Counted from the stretch's first letter, positions 40,901 through 52,722 are shown. The stretch is DNA of 64,000 nt from Hoplostethus atlanticus (GCA_034670405.1 JAXDDX010000048.1:2981501-3045500), one strand, 5' to 3'. Program-made: numbers and translations. The notes: generated from the letters alone by a model not told the origin.

Positions 40901-43719
40901 GCTGAACTATTTGAGAGTAGCTTTTGTGCCTCCGCATGCCAGAGTGACCTGAATTATCGTCGGAAAAGAAAAGTCTTTCTCTTTTTTTTTTGCCAAATAA
41001 CCAATGGACTTCCTGTCCCACATTTCCCATGAAATGCCTGTTTGTCTCTGTCAAGGTTATTCAGGGCATTCAGGAGGATGCTCTTCCTGTCTGCCAGCTC
41101 ATAGCCAGTAATCATGGTAACCCTCTCCTTGAACAAAGAAGGGAAAAACAGCTATACTGAACAAATGAGTTTTCTCCCTCTCTTGTTCGCTAAGTGTAGC
41201 CGATTTCTTTTTAAATAGACAATGCAAGGATCTCGGTAGAACTGCAAGGTTGTTTACTTCAACCCACTGAATCAGAATCCATTTAATCGCCAAGTACAAT
41301 AAATGTATAGGATTTTTATTTTCTTGCCAACATTGATGCATAAAATAGTTCCACTGGAATCCAGTCAGGTAAAGGGCTTCCATAAAGCCAGTGTACTATT
41401 GATCAATTCTCTGCATCATATCCATCAAATTAGAGGTGGATGACACTGACTGGAGCACATCCCATTTTGATAAAATGTCAGTATCAGCCCAATATATCGG
41501 TCTAACCCTGATGTAGGTGTTTACTGTAGGCTTTAGCTGCCATGTCCCATGTTTTTTTTTTAATGTGTTTTCCTACTTTGTTCCCAGTACGCTGACTCGG
41601 CCCAGGGAGGTGAGGCAGGCTCTGTGGTAGTGAAGGTCCACTACAGATACACCGTGGCTCTGTCTGTGCCATCGGACACGCCACATCATGAACTGAAGGA
41701 GCGAATCGCTCACAAACTGGGCCAGCCAGCCGCTCAGATTTGCCTCAGGTAACCGCAAGGCCTACCAACCCACTTCTGTCACCTTGAATTTCAACAAGTG
41801 ATGCTTCATTTCTAAAAATATCCTCTTTGGCCGCCCCGCCCCCGTGAGTCCACTCTCTCTTCTCGCTCCTCCCTGCTGCTCCATCTCCATTTGAAGGGTT
41901 TCATTCCATTATGGGAAATATGTAACATGCTGCTCAGAGGTTGATGCTAAACAACACCGATGATTGCATCCATTAAGCTGCCGCTATTATCCAGAGAAAC
42001 TTACTGTGAGTCAGCAGGTTGGGGTTCAGGACACATGGGAGTTAATGGACACCATCAACAGAGAAAAGGAGTCTGCACACCAGCCAGTTAGGGCATCAAG
42101 TCTAAAAAAAGAAAATAACAGTAAGAGGTTCAGATAGTGACAAAGAAAGGTTCTTATAATTTCACATGATGCAAAACGTGCTCAAGAAGTGCATGCAAAA
42201 TAAAAGAACTGTTTTTACTCTTTCAGCTTTTTAATCCGCTTTTTGCAGATTTAAACATTACAAACATGTCTTGGAGGCAGAGCTGCTCTGGAGGCAGAAA
42301 TAATCTCATTGATTGAGTTAAAACTAAATGCGCGGAGCTGAAGAACCACAGTATTTTGGAGCTCAAGTTAGCTAACTGACAAACTTGAATAGCAAAGAAG
42401 GAACTCTGGTCAAAATATGAATTAAAAAATATTTTTTCATTCATTCATGACCAGGGCATTCATGATCTTGGAAGGTCAGCAGGCTAGCTAGATAGCTGCA
42501 GGCTAGTATGCTAACTAGCTAACAACGTAGATAACTTAGTATGGCTAAATTGCATTTTGTTTTTCAATTTTCACTGGATTTCAGGCTAACAAAATATTTT
42601 GTAATTAAAAGGTTGATGACAACAAATAACTCATTAGTTCAATTGGCTTTTTATTTTATTTTATTTTTATGTTGGAATAAAGCAAAATTCTTTTTTCCCA
42701 CCTTCCTTCCATCTCCCCATATTTGCTCCCATGATGCCCCCATTTTCCCCATCTGGTCCCTATCTACTCCCTCTATCCCAGACATAGGCAGCATGGCTCC
42801 CAGGTACTGAGGCCTCTGGGTGGGGAGGGGGAGCCAGTAAGCACCCTGCTGGAGGTGGCCGAGGATGGCAGAGCCACCCTGTGGTGCCAGGTAAGGAGTC
42901 GTGCTCATAACCACACACCTGCAACATCTACACCACAATGACATAACTGATATTTTTTAATTTATTCATACATTTGACAGATGCTAAATTCCTTCCTTCA
43001 TATTCACAGTGGGGTCTTTCCAGTACAACCAGTCTTCTACTGGTGGCCACTGAGCAGCTCCACTGGAGCAGTTGGGGGTACAGTGCTTTGCTCAAGGACA
43101 TCTTGACAGTAGTTGTTGAGGGAGGGGAGAGTGTTACTCATGCACTTTCCCCACATTTTCCCAGCTGGCCTATGGGTTTGAACCAGCAACCATTCTGGTC
43201 ACCTGCGCTCGGTTATAAGCCTGCTTCTCTAACCTGTAGGCTACTGCCACCTAAATGCACATACTCCGATTCCTAAGTGAAAGCTATTCATCATTCCCTC
43301 TGTGTCGGTGTGCTCTATTTCAGACAGAAGACCCCCTAGTGAACCGTACCATACTATACCAGATGGTGGCGCTGTATGACTATGCTGCTCAGGGCACAGA
43401 GGACCTGGAGTTCAGCGAAGGAGACACCATTGACATTCTGGGCGAAGGTGAGGGCTGCAGTTCAACCTCTGAGCCGCTGAATGACTTGTCAGTAGAATCA
43501 TTTCCAAAAAAAAAAAAAAGCATTTGTCTTTGTCTGGCCGTTTCACATTGCCTGTTGTCTGTCTCAGTGCCTCTTTATTGTTCTCCCTCTCCTCTAGTTA
43601 ATGAGGAGTGGCTGGAGGGACACTGTGCAGGGAACATAGGCATCTTCCCCAGCTGCTTTGCCTACAGGGAAACCTCCAGCATCAGTCACAGCCCTGATGA
43701 GTTTTCAGACCAACTATAG
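33637..43719 (+). CDS. noxa1: noxa1, NADPH oxidase activator 1, 15 coding exons, frame broken in exon 1
   Basis: Exons: 33637-33811, 34694-34776, 35135-35243, 37113-37247, 37534-37641, 37989-38048, 38129-38166, 38417-38555, 39326-39394, 39700-39787, 40585-40682, 41588-41748, 42782-42890, 43324-43447, 43598-43719 (TAG). The product (about 538 residues) is a cytosolic activator of NOX enzymes that binds Rac and organiser proteins. It has TPRs (1-165), an activation segment GKAKVISSMIPNDDFGGFEP (about 199-218), an SH3-like domain (about 238-293), a proline-rich stretch (306-365), a PB1 domain with basic KVHYRYTVAL (376-457) and a C-terminal SH3 (ALYDYAAQGTEDLEF to GIFPSCF, 467-523). All junctions close except exon 1 to 2, where one extra base near 33801 shifts the frame. 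The domain plan also fits ncf2 (p67phox), but dpp7/man1b1 neighbours favour noxa1. Confidence 0.88.
34588..34626 (+). repeat. SINE-type tail
   Basis: TTTGGATAAGAGTGTCAGCTAAATGACTGTAA is the tail of a common fish SINE. A second copy lies at 39990-40030 (TGGTTAAGAGTGTCAGCTAAATGC). Confidence 0.55.
35697..36418 (-). mobile_element. AGGGTTRGACC MITE split by an insertion
   Basis: Inverted family blocks lie at 35697-35785 (TGTTTCAGAGGCTTTTCCACCCTGCCAAGAATAAAAC) and at 36368-36418 (ATCGGCCTTCAAAAACCCATATCAGTCAAACCCTA). The intervening 580 bp is unrelated, starting GCCCAGATTCACTAAAGG, and looks inserted. In noxa1 intron 3. Confidence 0.5.
36895..37032 (+). repeat. AGGGTTRGACC MITE, 5' fragment
   Basis: GAGTTAGACCGATGTGGGTTTTTGAAGGCTGATATTTTG followed by the GACCATTTTCATGCCAAAAATAATC block; ends in short GTATTGATCA repeats, directly before noxa1 exon 4. 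Confidence 0.55.
37930..37961 (+). repeat. (TA)n(CA)n microsatellite
   Basis: TATATATATA followed by an uninterrupted CA run, about 20 bp before noxa1 exon 6. Confidence 0.9.
38205..38285 (+). repeat. (ACT)n/(AAT)n microsatellite
   Basis: Trinucleotide run in noxa1 intron 7. Confidence 0.85.
38955..39135 (+). repeat. Second copy of the GGTCTTGAAT repeat
   Basis: Shares AAGGTCTTGAATTGAGTTG, GCTTTCATTTTCAC, and the terminal AAAAAAGGTCTTAATAAGTCC...CTTGCAGACACTC with 2384-2733. Confidence 0.55.
40069..40523 (+). mobile_element. AGGGTTRGACC MITE, reference copy
   Basis: Best-preserved copy: left end TAGGGTTGGACCAATGTCGG, right end ATATATTGGTCTAACCCTA, an inverted pair. The interior has GGCCGATACCGATATTTTTG, the CAGGGTGAAAAAAGGCCTCTGAAAC block, CAGTATTGATCAAGTGTACG and GGTGGACGACACTGATTGGCCGATATC. 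No ORF. It lies in noxa1 intron 10 just before the exon at 40585. hAT-like is possible; no target duplication was confirmed. Confidence 0.7.
41345..41508 (+). repeat. AGGGTTRGACC MITE, 3' fragment
   Basis: AAAGGGCTTCCATAAAGCCAGTGTACTATTGATCAATTC followed by ATCAAATTAGAGGTGGATGACACTGACTGG and the end CAATATATCGGTCTAACCCTGA. Confidence 0.6.
42950..43254 (-). repeat. tRNA-derived SINE (minus)
   Basis: Read on the minus strand it begins GGTGGCAGTAGCCTACAGGTTAGAGAAGCAGG (A-box region), then GGTTGCTGGTTCAAACCC (B box). It lies in noxa1 intron 13. The same head occurs near 62450-62515. Confidence 0.65.
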
Positions 43720-44036
43720 TCATGTGTAATGAAATTGTAAATATCCACCATTTACTCTATAATGAATGAAAAGTCACTACAATATTCGTATAGGAACATA
43801 TAATGTGATTATGGTACTCAATAGTGAGTTTATAGTTACTTTATGGTATTTTTTAAATGGTTAAAATTCCAATAGGAACTTATATTGTATAGTTGATGTT
43901 TGTATTGTATCCTGCTAAAATGTATTATAGGATTATAGGTTTTTCATAAGGGCTGTAATGTATCTACCAGTTATGTCGGAGGTAATCTAGCCACTAGAGT
44001 CAGTGATCATCATAACAAAACATCATAATGAAACAA

Positions 44037-44160
44037 AATAAATATTTGAAGGTGAAGTTTGAATTTTCATGCCACCATTTCAAAAATGTGATGCCTTTTC
44101 TGAATGTTATTGAAGTTATTAGCTATGATTGTTGACAAAATATGAATCTTTAGGAATAAA
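44037..44160 (+). promoter_or_regulatory. noxa1: noxa1 polyadenylation signals
   Basis: AATAAA at 44037-44042 and again at 44155-44160, 318 and 436 bases after the stop. Confidence 0.6.
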
Positions 44161-44930
44161 GCATCTTCTTTTAAATATTGAGCCATGGAGTTTTGTAAAA
44201 TGACATAATGCAATTAAAATAGCACCAATCTATGTTATATTTTAAATAAATAATTATGAATTATTATAATAATTATTTTCTGTTAGTGAAATCATGACTT
44301 GCTCTATTGGTTTTGATCTGCTGTGAGGCTGCTTTTCTCTCCATTCTGTATTTATTTGGTGCATCTGTATCAGCCCCCTGCCAGTTATGAGCGTTGACAT
44401 TTTCACTTAACACTGAATTAATCAGAGCGCCGACGGCAGGCGAGTTCAGCCACGTCGCCTTGTCAACCTTTCATTCACACTGCTGTGACTTGATGAACGT
44501 AAATAAATTCAGTCTTGAAAAAGCCCCGTCCGCTAAACGCTTCTTATGCAGCTTTGATGGGGAAGGGGTTTTTGCTGGAGTTGCTCCCCCATATTAAACT
44601 GTGTGCGACATTGACAAGTGTGGCAGTGCATTCTGGGTGGAGGGGTGGATGGGTATGGATGTTTGGAGTGAAATTCCACCTGTTATCACCAAAGTGCTGC
44701 AGTAGGACAGTGTTGTTGGAACTAAGGGAATCGCTTGTGTGGCGTACTGCCCAGTGTAGGAGCGCACACTGGACTCTGCATGGAATTTCGGGCAGCAATT
44801 ATGTTGTTATTGCATCGCCCTTAGCTGGTCTAACCTTTCTTTTCATTTTTTTTTTTTTTAATCCTGTTGCCCCAAAACCTTAAACCCCAATTTAGATCAG
44901 GGATTCATTTTAGGTGTTTTAACTGTCAAA

Positions 44931-45290
44931 ATGGCTGAACTTTTGAGGTGGTTGGACAAAAATGAAAGAGTTCCTTTGAGAAAAAATAAGGGACAGACTC
45001 AACCCAATACATTTTTTATGATGATGGTGAATTTTGAAGGCGCTACCGGTTCAGCAAGGAGTCCGTCATGGAGGTTAACAGAAAGGTTGGTTATCAAGCA
45101 TGGCAGTTATAGAAATGCAGCTGTACCTCCTATGCTGCAGCTCCTGGTGGCCTTGAGATTTTATGGTGCCGGGATGCATCCAGATGGTGGATGGGGGACC
45201 TGCTGGGCCGACACGTGTGCCGATTTGTCAACAGAGTGTCTGGAGCTACGGCAAGCCTGAAGAACCAGTACATCTTGTGTGCACCAATAG
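44931..45290 (+). pseudogene. Harbinger (HARBI1-like) transposase remnant
   Basis: The frame from 44931 reads RLTERLVIKHGSYRNAAVPPMLQLLVALRFYGAG, which matches the conserved N-terminal part of PIF/Harbinger transposases (PPxxQLLxALRFYAxG). After that the frame drifts: the bases still suggest the usual GDxxGVSxxTVxRxVxRVS segment in another frame up to about 45265. The catalytic DDE part is absent. Lies between noxa1 and whrn. Confidence 0.65.
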
Positions 45291-46229
45291 GGGAAACAGC
45301 AGCTGGATTCTCATAAAATATTAAAATATAATTATTAGTAATTCAATAGGCTACATACTAACATTGTCTTTCTTTACAGGCTGAAGTCTAGTGATCACAG
45401 AGAAGACAATTCAATGCCTTGGAAGATAACTTGTTACATTAGCTGAGACTCAGCCCAGGTATTGGGTGATGCACTATATCTTATCCTGTCATCTATTATA
45501 CACCCAGCCGACCTGGTGGGAGGAGCCTCTTTGAATTGCCCCACCCAAGTTGTCTTCTATAGAGTGGTGCAGAGATGACGTATTTTTGTAGGCCAACCCA
45601 GAAGTTAGCATCGCCCTGGTTCCCTCGACAAAAAGCCAATGGGATTTTTCCATTGGATTTTGGATTATTGCAGAAAATAAGCTCTGTGCCAAACAAAAGT
45701 TTATGATACTTACACGTTTTGTTCAGCAAGATAATCTTCACAAATGATTTTATGATTTTTGAAGTGTAAATGCAATCGTCAGAAGTAAAAAGCTAAGGTT
45801 AGGCTATAAACAAACTACACCACGGTCACATGACTTCAGCGTCACCACCACTAAAAATACTATAATATAAATCTACAAGTTGGAAAGTTTGAGTTAGAAT
45901 CGTTTGGAAGAGTGCGAGTATAAACACAACTAGAGGCTGTGAAGGCGGACTAGTGAGTAGATGAGTTACCGTGTTCGGCGTGATGGTGCTTAATGTCCCC
46001 GACAACCTGTAGTCTCATTTAGCCACTTGTTAGCAACCGCCTGTTTTAAGACACGTAAAAGCTTCAAAATTCACGAGTGGAGTATTTACTGACGTATTTT
46101 ATGTCTTAGAACAAAACGTCAAAACCTCTTAAGCTTGTGTTAACCACAGACCTTATTTCAAGCATCTAACCAAAAAACAATTAAAAAAAACGAGGCGAGG
46201 GAACCGGAAGTGAAAAAATGCTAACTCCC

Positions 46230-46577
46230 TTTAGGACTCATTCCTGCACCATTCTATTTCTTCTCTTCTAGGGTTTTTCTGGGAGTTTTTCCTTGTCATC
46301 ATAGAGGCCTTAGGCTGTCTCAGTTTTTGTTCTGATTGTTTTCTGTAACATCTTATTTGTCACATTTTCAGCTGACTTAGTTAGGCCTGAAAAGTCACCC
46401 GAGAACTTCCTGTAAGGCTGCTACAGCCTTCTATTTCAGCATTATGTGTTTTGTTGTCTACACTCTGCATCAACTGTGAGTCATAATTTGATTGTCTATA
46501 AACCTGACCTAGTTAGGCCTGTAAAGTCCTTTGAGGCTTGTCTGTGATAAAGGGCTGTAGAAATAAACTTGACTTGA
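46230..46577 (+). repeat. LINE-type 3' end
   Basis: CTGGGAGTTTTTCCTTGTCATC, then GTGATAAAGGGCTGTAGAAATAAACTTGACTTGAC at the end, a fish retrotransposon tail with a TTGAC repeat. Family not assigned. Confidence 0.5.
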
Positions 46578-49500
46578 CAAACCGACGAAGCGACCAATGC
46601 ACACACAGAGCACAGCTCCTATAGAGGTGCTCCTGCCACCTGCATAAAGTTGATAAGTTTGTACCATAATGGAGGCACTCACCCGTGAAATTTATTTTTT
46701 TTTTTTGTGATACAATGAATTCTGACTAATTCATTTCAATGTCATACTGCTTATCTGATAACCATGGCTCTGTCGTCCGCACTTAATTACTTATCCAGGC
46801 CTATCACAAATAAAAGTCAAATAAAAACGATTTTCCATGGGAGATCCTCGCCATACTTTTGGAGATCCGAACTGACACAATTAGTAAGAGCACTCTACTA
46901 ATTGCCTTACAATTCATTACAACGGGTGTCGCAAAATACATCGTTGATATTTTTATTGATTTTATTTAACAGGCCTGAATTTTAGCCTTGCTTTTCTGAT
47001 TTGTTTTTCAAACATGCCATGTGGGGCGACCATTATTGTCCTTGGGATTTGGCCATGTCAAAATGCATAAACTTGCTTCGGGTGATTAAGGCTCACGGTA
47101 TTGGTGGAAGACACTTTGCTGAAGGAAAGCAAGTACATTGTTATTCAAATTCATGGATCTTACAAACTGGTTTTGTTTTTTTTTCATGCACTTCGGGCTC
47201 CATTAATACTACCCCTGTCACTAAATTTTTTTCATGCTTCACATTTGGGGCGTGTAACCATCTTATGCTAGGCAGGCGTGGGCACATGCGTCATGCATGC
47301 TGGTTGTGGCTATTAAGGTGAAGGGGGAGTAGGGTGGGACTGACGATCTTTCTGCCTGAAGGAAAGCAAAGTTAAACATTGTAGCTTCAAATTCCATGTA
47401 TCTGTACAAACCTGGGACCTTTTTGTTTCAATTTGTTTATAGAAATGGCTTCCAAATACATACCCGTCAATTTTCACCTGATCTTTTGCTCTCCGTTGTA
47501 ATGCTAACATCACTTATGCTAAAGCAGGGCGAGTGACACACCCTGCTGACGTACCCAGCTGACACCATGCGTTCTGTGTATCCGGGCAGCGGGCTAAAAA
47601 TAGCCCTCCCAATTTGCTGTGTATTAAGCATAGTTGGACGGGGGACCTTGACTCCGTCTGAACACCGGGGAAGTGCACCGGCCCGCGCATTAATTGCCAG
47701 TGAGGGAAATGTCAGGTGCTTTTAGTTGTCGTCACAAACGGGTAAGCTAAAGCGGCGAGGTGGGGGCCCCGTTGCTAAGAGCTCCATTCCAATGGCTTAT
47801 AAAACAGAGACCTGTAATTATCGAGCTATTCTCCCAACACACAGGAATCGACGCCCACCTTCCCGCCGCCAAAGACCAGTTGACTGGCGGCGAGGGCGAA
47901 CGTATTAGAAGTTATATTATCTGCGGATGCCGTCAACAACAACTGTTTGACGTACGGAGCAGCGACACATCCGAGTGCTTGATCTTTTGTCGGCGGGAAA
48001 CTTCCGCAGAGGAAGTGGTTCTGAGGGATTATTAAGGATTTTTTGCACCACCTCGCAGCGAAGAATAACTGCAGGATAATGTCATGACTTGTCAAAATGT
48101 AATAAAACATTTTTTAAATGGTATTACATTGTAATGTGAATGTAATAACCTTGTTTACTTGGTTATAGGATTAATAATTGTAATAAAATGTCAGTCAAAA
48201 TGGGTTGAAAATGCAACCTACGTTATAACATCACATTAGTACATTAACCAGCAATTACTATTTTATAAGGGGTGTAATATACTATAGTTTTAACTGATGC
48301 TGTAATAATAATATTTAATAATAATCATCATATACTTCATGGCCATGTGCATCTTGGGAGCTTTGAATGGCTTTTATTGTTTTATTTTCAACATTTTAAG
48401 CATCAACAACAATATTTACAGTGAGCTACAGTGGGCGTGTACATCATCATTTTATTAACAGGTTTATTTAACAGTTTCGAACCAAGTAGGTGGAAATGTT
48501 TATTACATTTTTAAAAGTTATTACATTATCCAGTGGTTCTAGCATTATTATTATTAGGCTTCTTTCACTTAGGCTTTCTGTCCAGATATGTTACGAGCCG
48601 TCCTTGAGCAAGCAGTAACCATCAAGGTGTCTGTTCAGCCTGAGGTTACAGAGCATTTTACTGTACACAGGAGCAGAAGATTCAATTTTGAACCCTTGAA
48701 AACACCTTTTTAGTGACACGTTACAGCAATATTGCTTTTCCATCTTGTCACACTGTGCGACCTTAGATGAGAAATGAGAAAGTTGACTTTTTCTGGGTGG
48801 AGGAACATGCAACCACCAATTTTGGGGCTGTAACATAGAGTAACACAACAAGTAATGTAACGAATCACTGCTCCCAGGGAGTAATAAGTATAATGTAATG
48901 ACATTTCTTTTGACACAAGTAATGAGTAAAACCTTATTTTTTGGACTAATCAACCCGCAACTGTTCAGAGTGTTTCAGAAATTAGTTTCAGTGTGGTAGA
49001 CGGCCATGAATAGATCAGATCTGCACCACAAAGAGTTCCAAATGATTTGGCCCTAGAAAGTTCAAATCAGGTTTATCGATTCTGTTCTTTTGCAGACATT
49101 ACCTGGCTTGGTGATGTATTACTCGACTCAGCTAGGTAGGAAACACTGTTTTTTCATTTTCACAACACCGACCCACTGCCAAAGGGTATGTAACGCGGAA
49201 GGTCAAACGAACGGGAAACGAAGAGCCCTGCAAACCATACGATATCGATTTGCTCATTTGGGTCCGGCGGCGACTGTGCTCTCTGTATAATAAGATAACA
49301 TTTGCCGCAATTGCCATCTCTTTCTCTGGAGACGGCGCCGCGTTTCCTTCAGATCATTTCCTTAATCTTGATATATGTACCCATCATGTGAACTGTTGGA
49401 TTACAAGACCAAGAGAGTCTTGGGGAGCCGGCGAGGGTCTCCAGCTCAGAAAGGGAGTGGATTAATCGTGTCTGGAGATAAAGCCTTATTCACCTACTCT
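46578..49500. other. Intergenic, upstream of whrn
   Basis: No gene seen. Two stretches, about 47540-48060 and 49090-49500, are complex and GC-balanced without repeat signatures and stand out from the AT-rich surroundings (see findings). Confidence 0.5.
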
Positions 49501-49520
49501 GAGCCTGTCCTCTGAAACAG

Positions 49521-49525
<5 letters not shown>

Positions 49526-49551
<26 letters not shown>
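49526..49551 (+). repeat. (TA)n microsatellite
   Basis: Uninterrupted TA run. Confidence 0.9.
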
Positions 49552-49555
<4 letters not shown>

Positions 49556-50152
49556 CCTGATTGTCTGTTGGAGGTCTGTTAATAAAGTTGGACATTCCTT
49601 ACTCAGGGTTATACAAAGTTCAGTGCGATGGGTGATTCTTTACTTATTCTTATTCTTTACTTTTATTTATCTGCTCTCAGACCTGGAGAGTGCCTGCAGG
49701 AGAATAAAACATATCTGAAGGCCATGTTGCACGATACACCGAGGGCATGGGACGTTATTGCCTGTGCACAACATAGACTCCGTGCCCTGCTTTTGATTAG
49801 CTTGTTGCAAGATACATATCGTCCCCTTGATTTGGTTTATTTGTACCTTCATGTTCATTATTTTGTGTAGTTTCATAATTTAGCTCCAAAAAATGATGCT
49901 TTCGATGTATGGTATAGATTTGTTGATTAGATCAGGTAAAAACAACTGACTTTGACAGCTAATGATGAATGGAAAGCTCCCCTTTTTACAGGGGGCGGGG
50001 GTGGATCTGGTGATGTGCTTAATGAATTTCATTTGCACAGGTTTTGGCTGCACTCGTATTCTTGTGATACATTTTATGGTTGCGATCAAATAAACAGACT
50101 ACTCTATAACTGTGTTTGATAAATTGATGCACAAGTCTGAGCCTTTATTAGA

Positions 50153-50172
50153 GTGTGTGTGTGTGAGAGAGA

Positions 50173-50203
<31 letters not shown>

Positions 50204-50204
50204 C
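50153..50204 (+). repeat. (GT)n(GA)n microsatellite
   Basis: GTGTGTGTGT followed by a long GA run. Confidence 0.9.
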
Positions 50205-51261
50205 GATAACAGATGTAATCTCATTGCAACCAGCCTCTGTTATCTAATAGGCTTTAATGTGCCCACCCACCCTACAGGCAGCGTTGCAATCTCTAATGTA
50301 GCATAACGCCTGCTCACTTCACGTAATACCCAGAAGAAATATTACACTCCCTCTGCCAATTTAATATGCAAACGCAGGGCAGTGAAGAGACGTTTTGAGG
50401 GAGAGGGGCCTCAAGAAAGCGATTGGGCCCCCCCATGCTGAAAACAGGGAGCGCTCTGTCGTTCTCTTTTTACGTGTGGATGAACATTAAAAAAAGGTTC
50501 GGAATGTGTCTGGGATGCACCAAGGAGACTGATGAGAACACCAAAATCATCCACGGGTCCCCGGTAGCTAACACTTTAGCATACACTATGTTGAGTGATA
50601 GTGTATGCTAGTGTGTGTTAGCCATCGATCTGCTCGGATCTGGGACACATGGATGATTTCGGCATCTAACTTCTCATCGTGGGGAAGCTGACCAACAGGA
50701 CGATCTCCCAGAACCTCCATGTATTCCTGTAACTGTGTCAGGGTGGTGGTGGGTGGGGGTCACATCTCACCAGGAGGCCCAGGGTGGCACCCTTTGCGTG
50801 GCAGGAAAGGATCCAGGGCCACACAGAGGGAGCTTGTACTGTCATAAGGAAGACAACTCTGTCCTCCTATAAATAGCTGCTTATAAATAGCCTCAGGCTT
50901 TGGATATGACAAGAAGGTTTTTGCTAATGCAGCTTGATCAGCTTAGCAACTGACAGACAGGCAGACACCTATACTGTCATCTGGATCCAGATGAACCGAT
51001 CAGCTCATCTCGGAGATGAACCTCAAATGCATCTAAATAAAGTTTTCAAGATACATCAGTCTTGTCTTGGGGCAGGGATTTGCAGTCAGCGATGTTTGTT
51101 GTTGTGGACTCTTAGATCTCTGTGGTCTACTGAAGTTATTTGTATCTAAATTTGCAGGTAGTCCATATTTAAAACGGATATGCTATTCCTATGTGTGACA
51201 TCAGTCAATGGCTTGCATCAGCATTTAAATAAGTGTGAGTAGTGGTGTCAGTTCCTAAGCA

Positions 51262-51283
51262 ACACACACACTCACACACACGC

Positions 51284-51318
<35 letters not shown>

Positions 51319-51321
51319 ACA
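51262..51321 (+). repeat. (CA)n(CG)n(CA)n microsatellite
   Basis: Alternating purine-pyrimidine run with a CGCGCGCGCG core, a Z-DNA-prone sequence 540 bp before the whrn start. Confidence 0.9.
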
Positions 51322-51329
51322 CCTGCGTC

Positions 51330-51865
51330 ATTTCCTATACAGAGAAGGTCTGAGAGTTGCGCACTGTGAAAGCTCCCGTCGTCATGGAGTAGTAACACAA
51401 CAGACTCCGGAGTTTCTCCAGTAGCCGTAATAACGTGAAGACGGGCGCAGGTTATTCAGAAGTACCTACTTATAATTTAGCTCACCGGAAAGAAATCCCT
51501 CCACCGTTTTTTTTTTCATCAACCGGATACCAGATTTAAATTTCTGGCCGAGGAGGTAACGGTTGCGGTGCGTCTTTTGGTGAGCTTGGAATAAAAAAGC
51601 AAATCCTCCAAAATATCATCTCTTCTCCTTTTCATTGGAAGGAGAAAGGGAGCACCGACTTGGAGAAAATGGTTCGTCCTGTGCCCCGCTCACCATCGCC
51701 GTTACGCACGTAAATCACCGGTCACCTGTTGAAGTTGCCCGACGCGCGCGGCGAGCTGTCTGTACTTTTCGATTTCAGGCGAGGATCGACTGAAACGGCG
51801 CCGTACCAAATGCCTGACCCGTCCTCCCGTCTGTACGACGCAGTGATTCCCGGTTATGTTGTAGG
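51330..51865 (+). promoter_or_regulatory. whrn: whrn promoter and 5' UTR region (inferred)
   Basis: CpG-rich sequence (GACGCGCGCGGCGAGC near 51740, CTGAAACGGCGCCGTACC near 51790) directly before the whrn ATG. No transcript start can be fixed. Confidence 0.45.
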
Positions 51866-52538
51866 ATGAGCGCTGACCTGGAGCGCGTTTCGCTTAACAC
51901 ATCAGGTGAACTCGGCCGGCTCGGGCGGCCGCGCGCTCTCGGCGAACGTCCGGAGGCTCCACAACGCCCTCAACCTGCTGCTCAGCGACCTGGAGCGCGA
52001 GCAGTTCATCCACTGCCTCAATGTTTACCACGCCAAGCGCAACGTCTTCGACCTGGTCCAGACTCTCAAAGTGATCCTCAACACGCCCAACAAGCGCCAG
52101 CTGCTCCCCATGCTGCGCCTGGTCATCCCGCGCTCCGACCAGCTGCTGTTCGACCAGTACACGTCGGAGGGACTCTACCTGAAGACCGACCTGCTTCCTG
52201 ACAATGGCAACGCGGAGGGTTTTGGTGACGGCGGGGACGACGCGGCACTGCAAAAGTATGTCGGTTCAATCCGCGAGCAGCCTCTCGCCGCCGGCTACCC
52301 GGACGGTTTCATCCAGGGGCCCTTCGGAGAGGTGCGCCAAGTCACCCTGACGCGCACCAAGAGCCACGAGGGTCTGGGCTTCAGCATCCGCGGGGGGGCA
52401 GAGCACGGCGTCGGCATCTACGTGTCCCTGGTGGAGCCGGGCTCCTCCGCCGAGAGGGAGGGCCTGCGGGTCGGGGACCAGATAGTGACTGTGAACGACA
52501 TGGTTTTTGACAGAGTCACGCACATAGAGGCTGTCAAG
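51866..52538 (+). CDS. whrn: whrn, whirlin, first coding exon
   Basis: Whirlin is a PDZ scaffold of hair-cell stereocilia and photoreceptor cilia (Usher syndrome protein network). Visible domains are the N-terminal harmonin-homology domain (LSANVRRLHNALNLLLSD, then LPMLRLVIPRSDQLLFDQY) and most of PDZ1 (SHEGLGFSIRGGAEHGVGIY with carboxylate-binding GLGF, then GLRVGDQIVTVND). The exon ends AAG|GTATGC at 52538 in phase 0, as in the human gene. ATG at 51866 starts MSADLERVSLNTSG, like the human N-terminus, but is one base out of frame with the rest, and the homologous frame has TGA at 51867 and no ATG before the domain. One extra base between 51866 and 51940 (probably in the GG at 51905-51906) would explain it. 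Later exons lie beyond the window. whrna and whrnb cannot be told apart here. Confidence 0.88.
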
Positions 52539-52675
52539 GTATGCTTTGGTGCGCGTGCGTGTGCGTGAGAGGGGGTTGATGGGAGACGGAGCCAAGACAA
52601 GTCTGTTCACTACCTCTGAAGATAAAAGCTCCAGTAACATAGCTTCAAAGTGTGTGCGCTTGTGCTGCGCGTTCC

Positions 52676-52722
52676 AGTGTGTGTGTGTGTGTGTGTGTGT
52701 CTGTGTGTCTGTGTGTCTGTGT
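52676..52722 (+). repeat. (GT)n microsatellite
   Basis: GT run with CTGTGTGT variants. Confidence 0.9.

Noticed and set aside
33637-43719. ncf2 (p67phox) instead of noxa1
   Set aside because: Two SH3 domains fit ncf2, but man1b1 and dpp7 as neighbours match the NOXA1 locus. The choice rests on synteny and should be tested by phylogeny.
51906-52568. ORF starting MNSAGSGG as the whirlin start
   Set aside because: Its first codon is GTG, an unlikely eukaryotic start. The frame is right for the domain, but the true start is probably ATG 51866 with a one-base error between. The ORF also runs past the donor at 52538.
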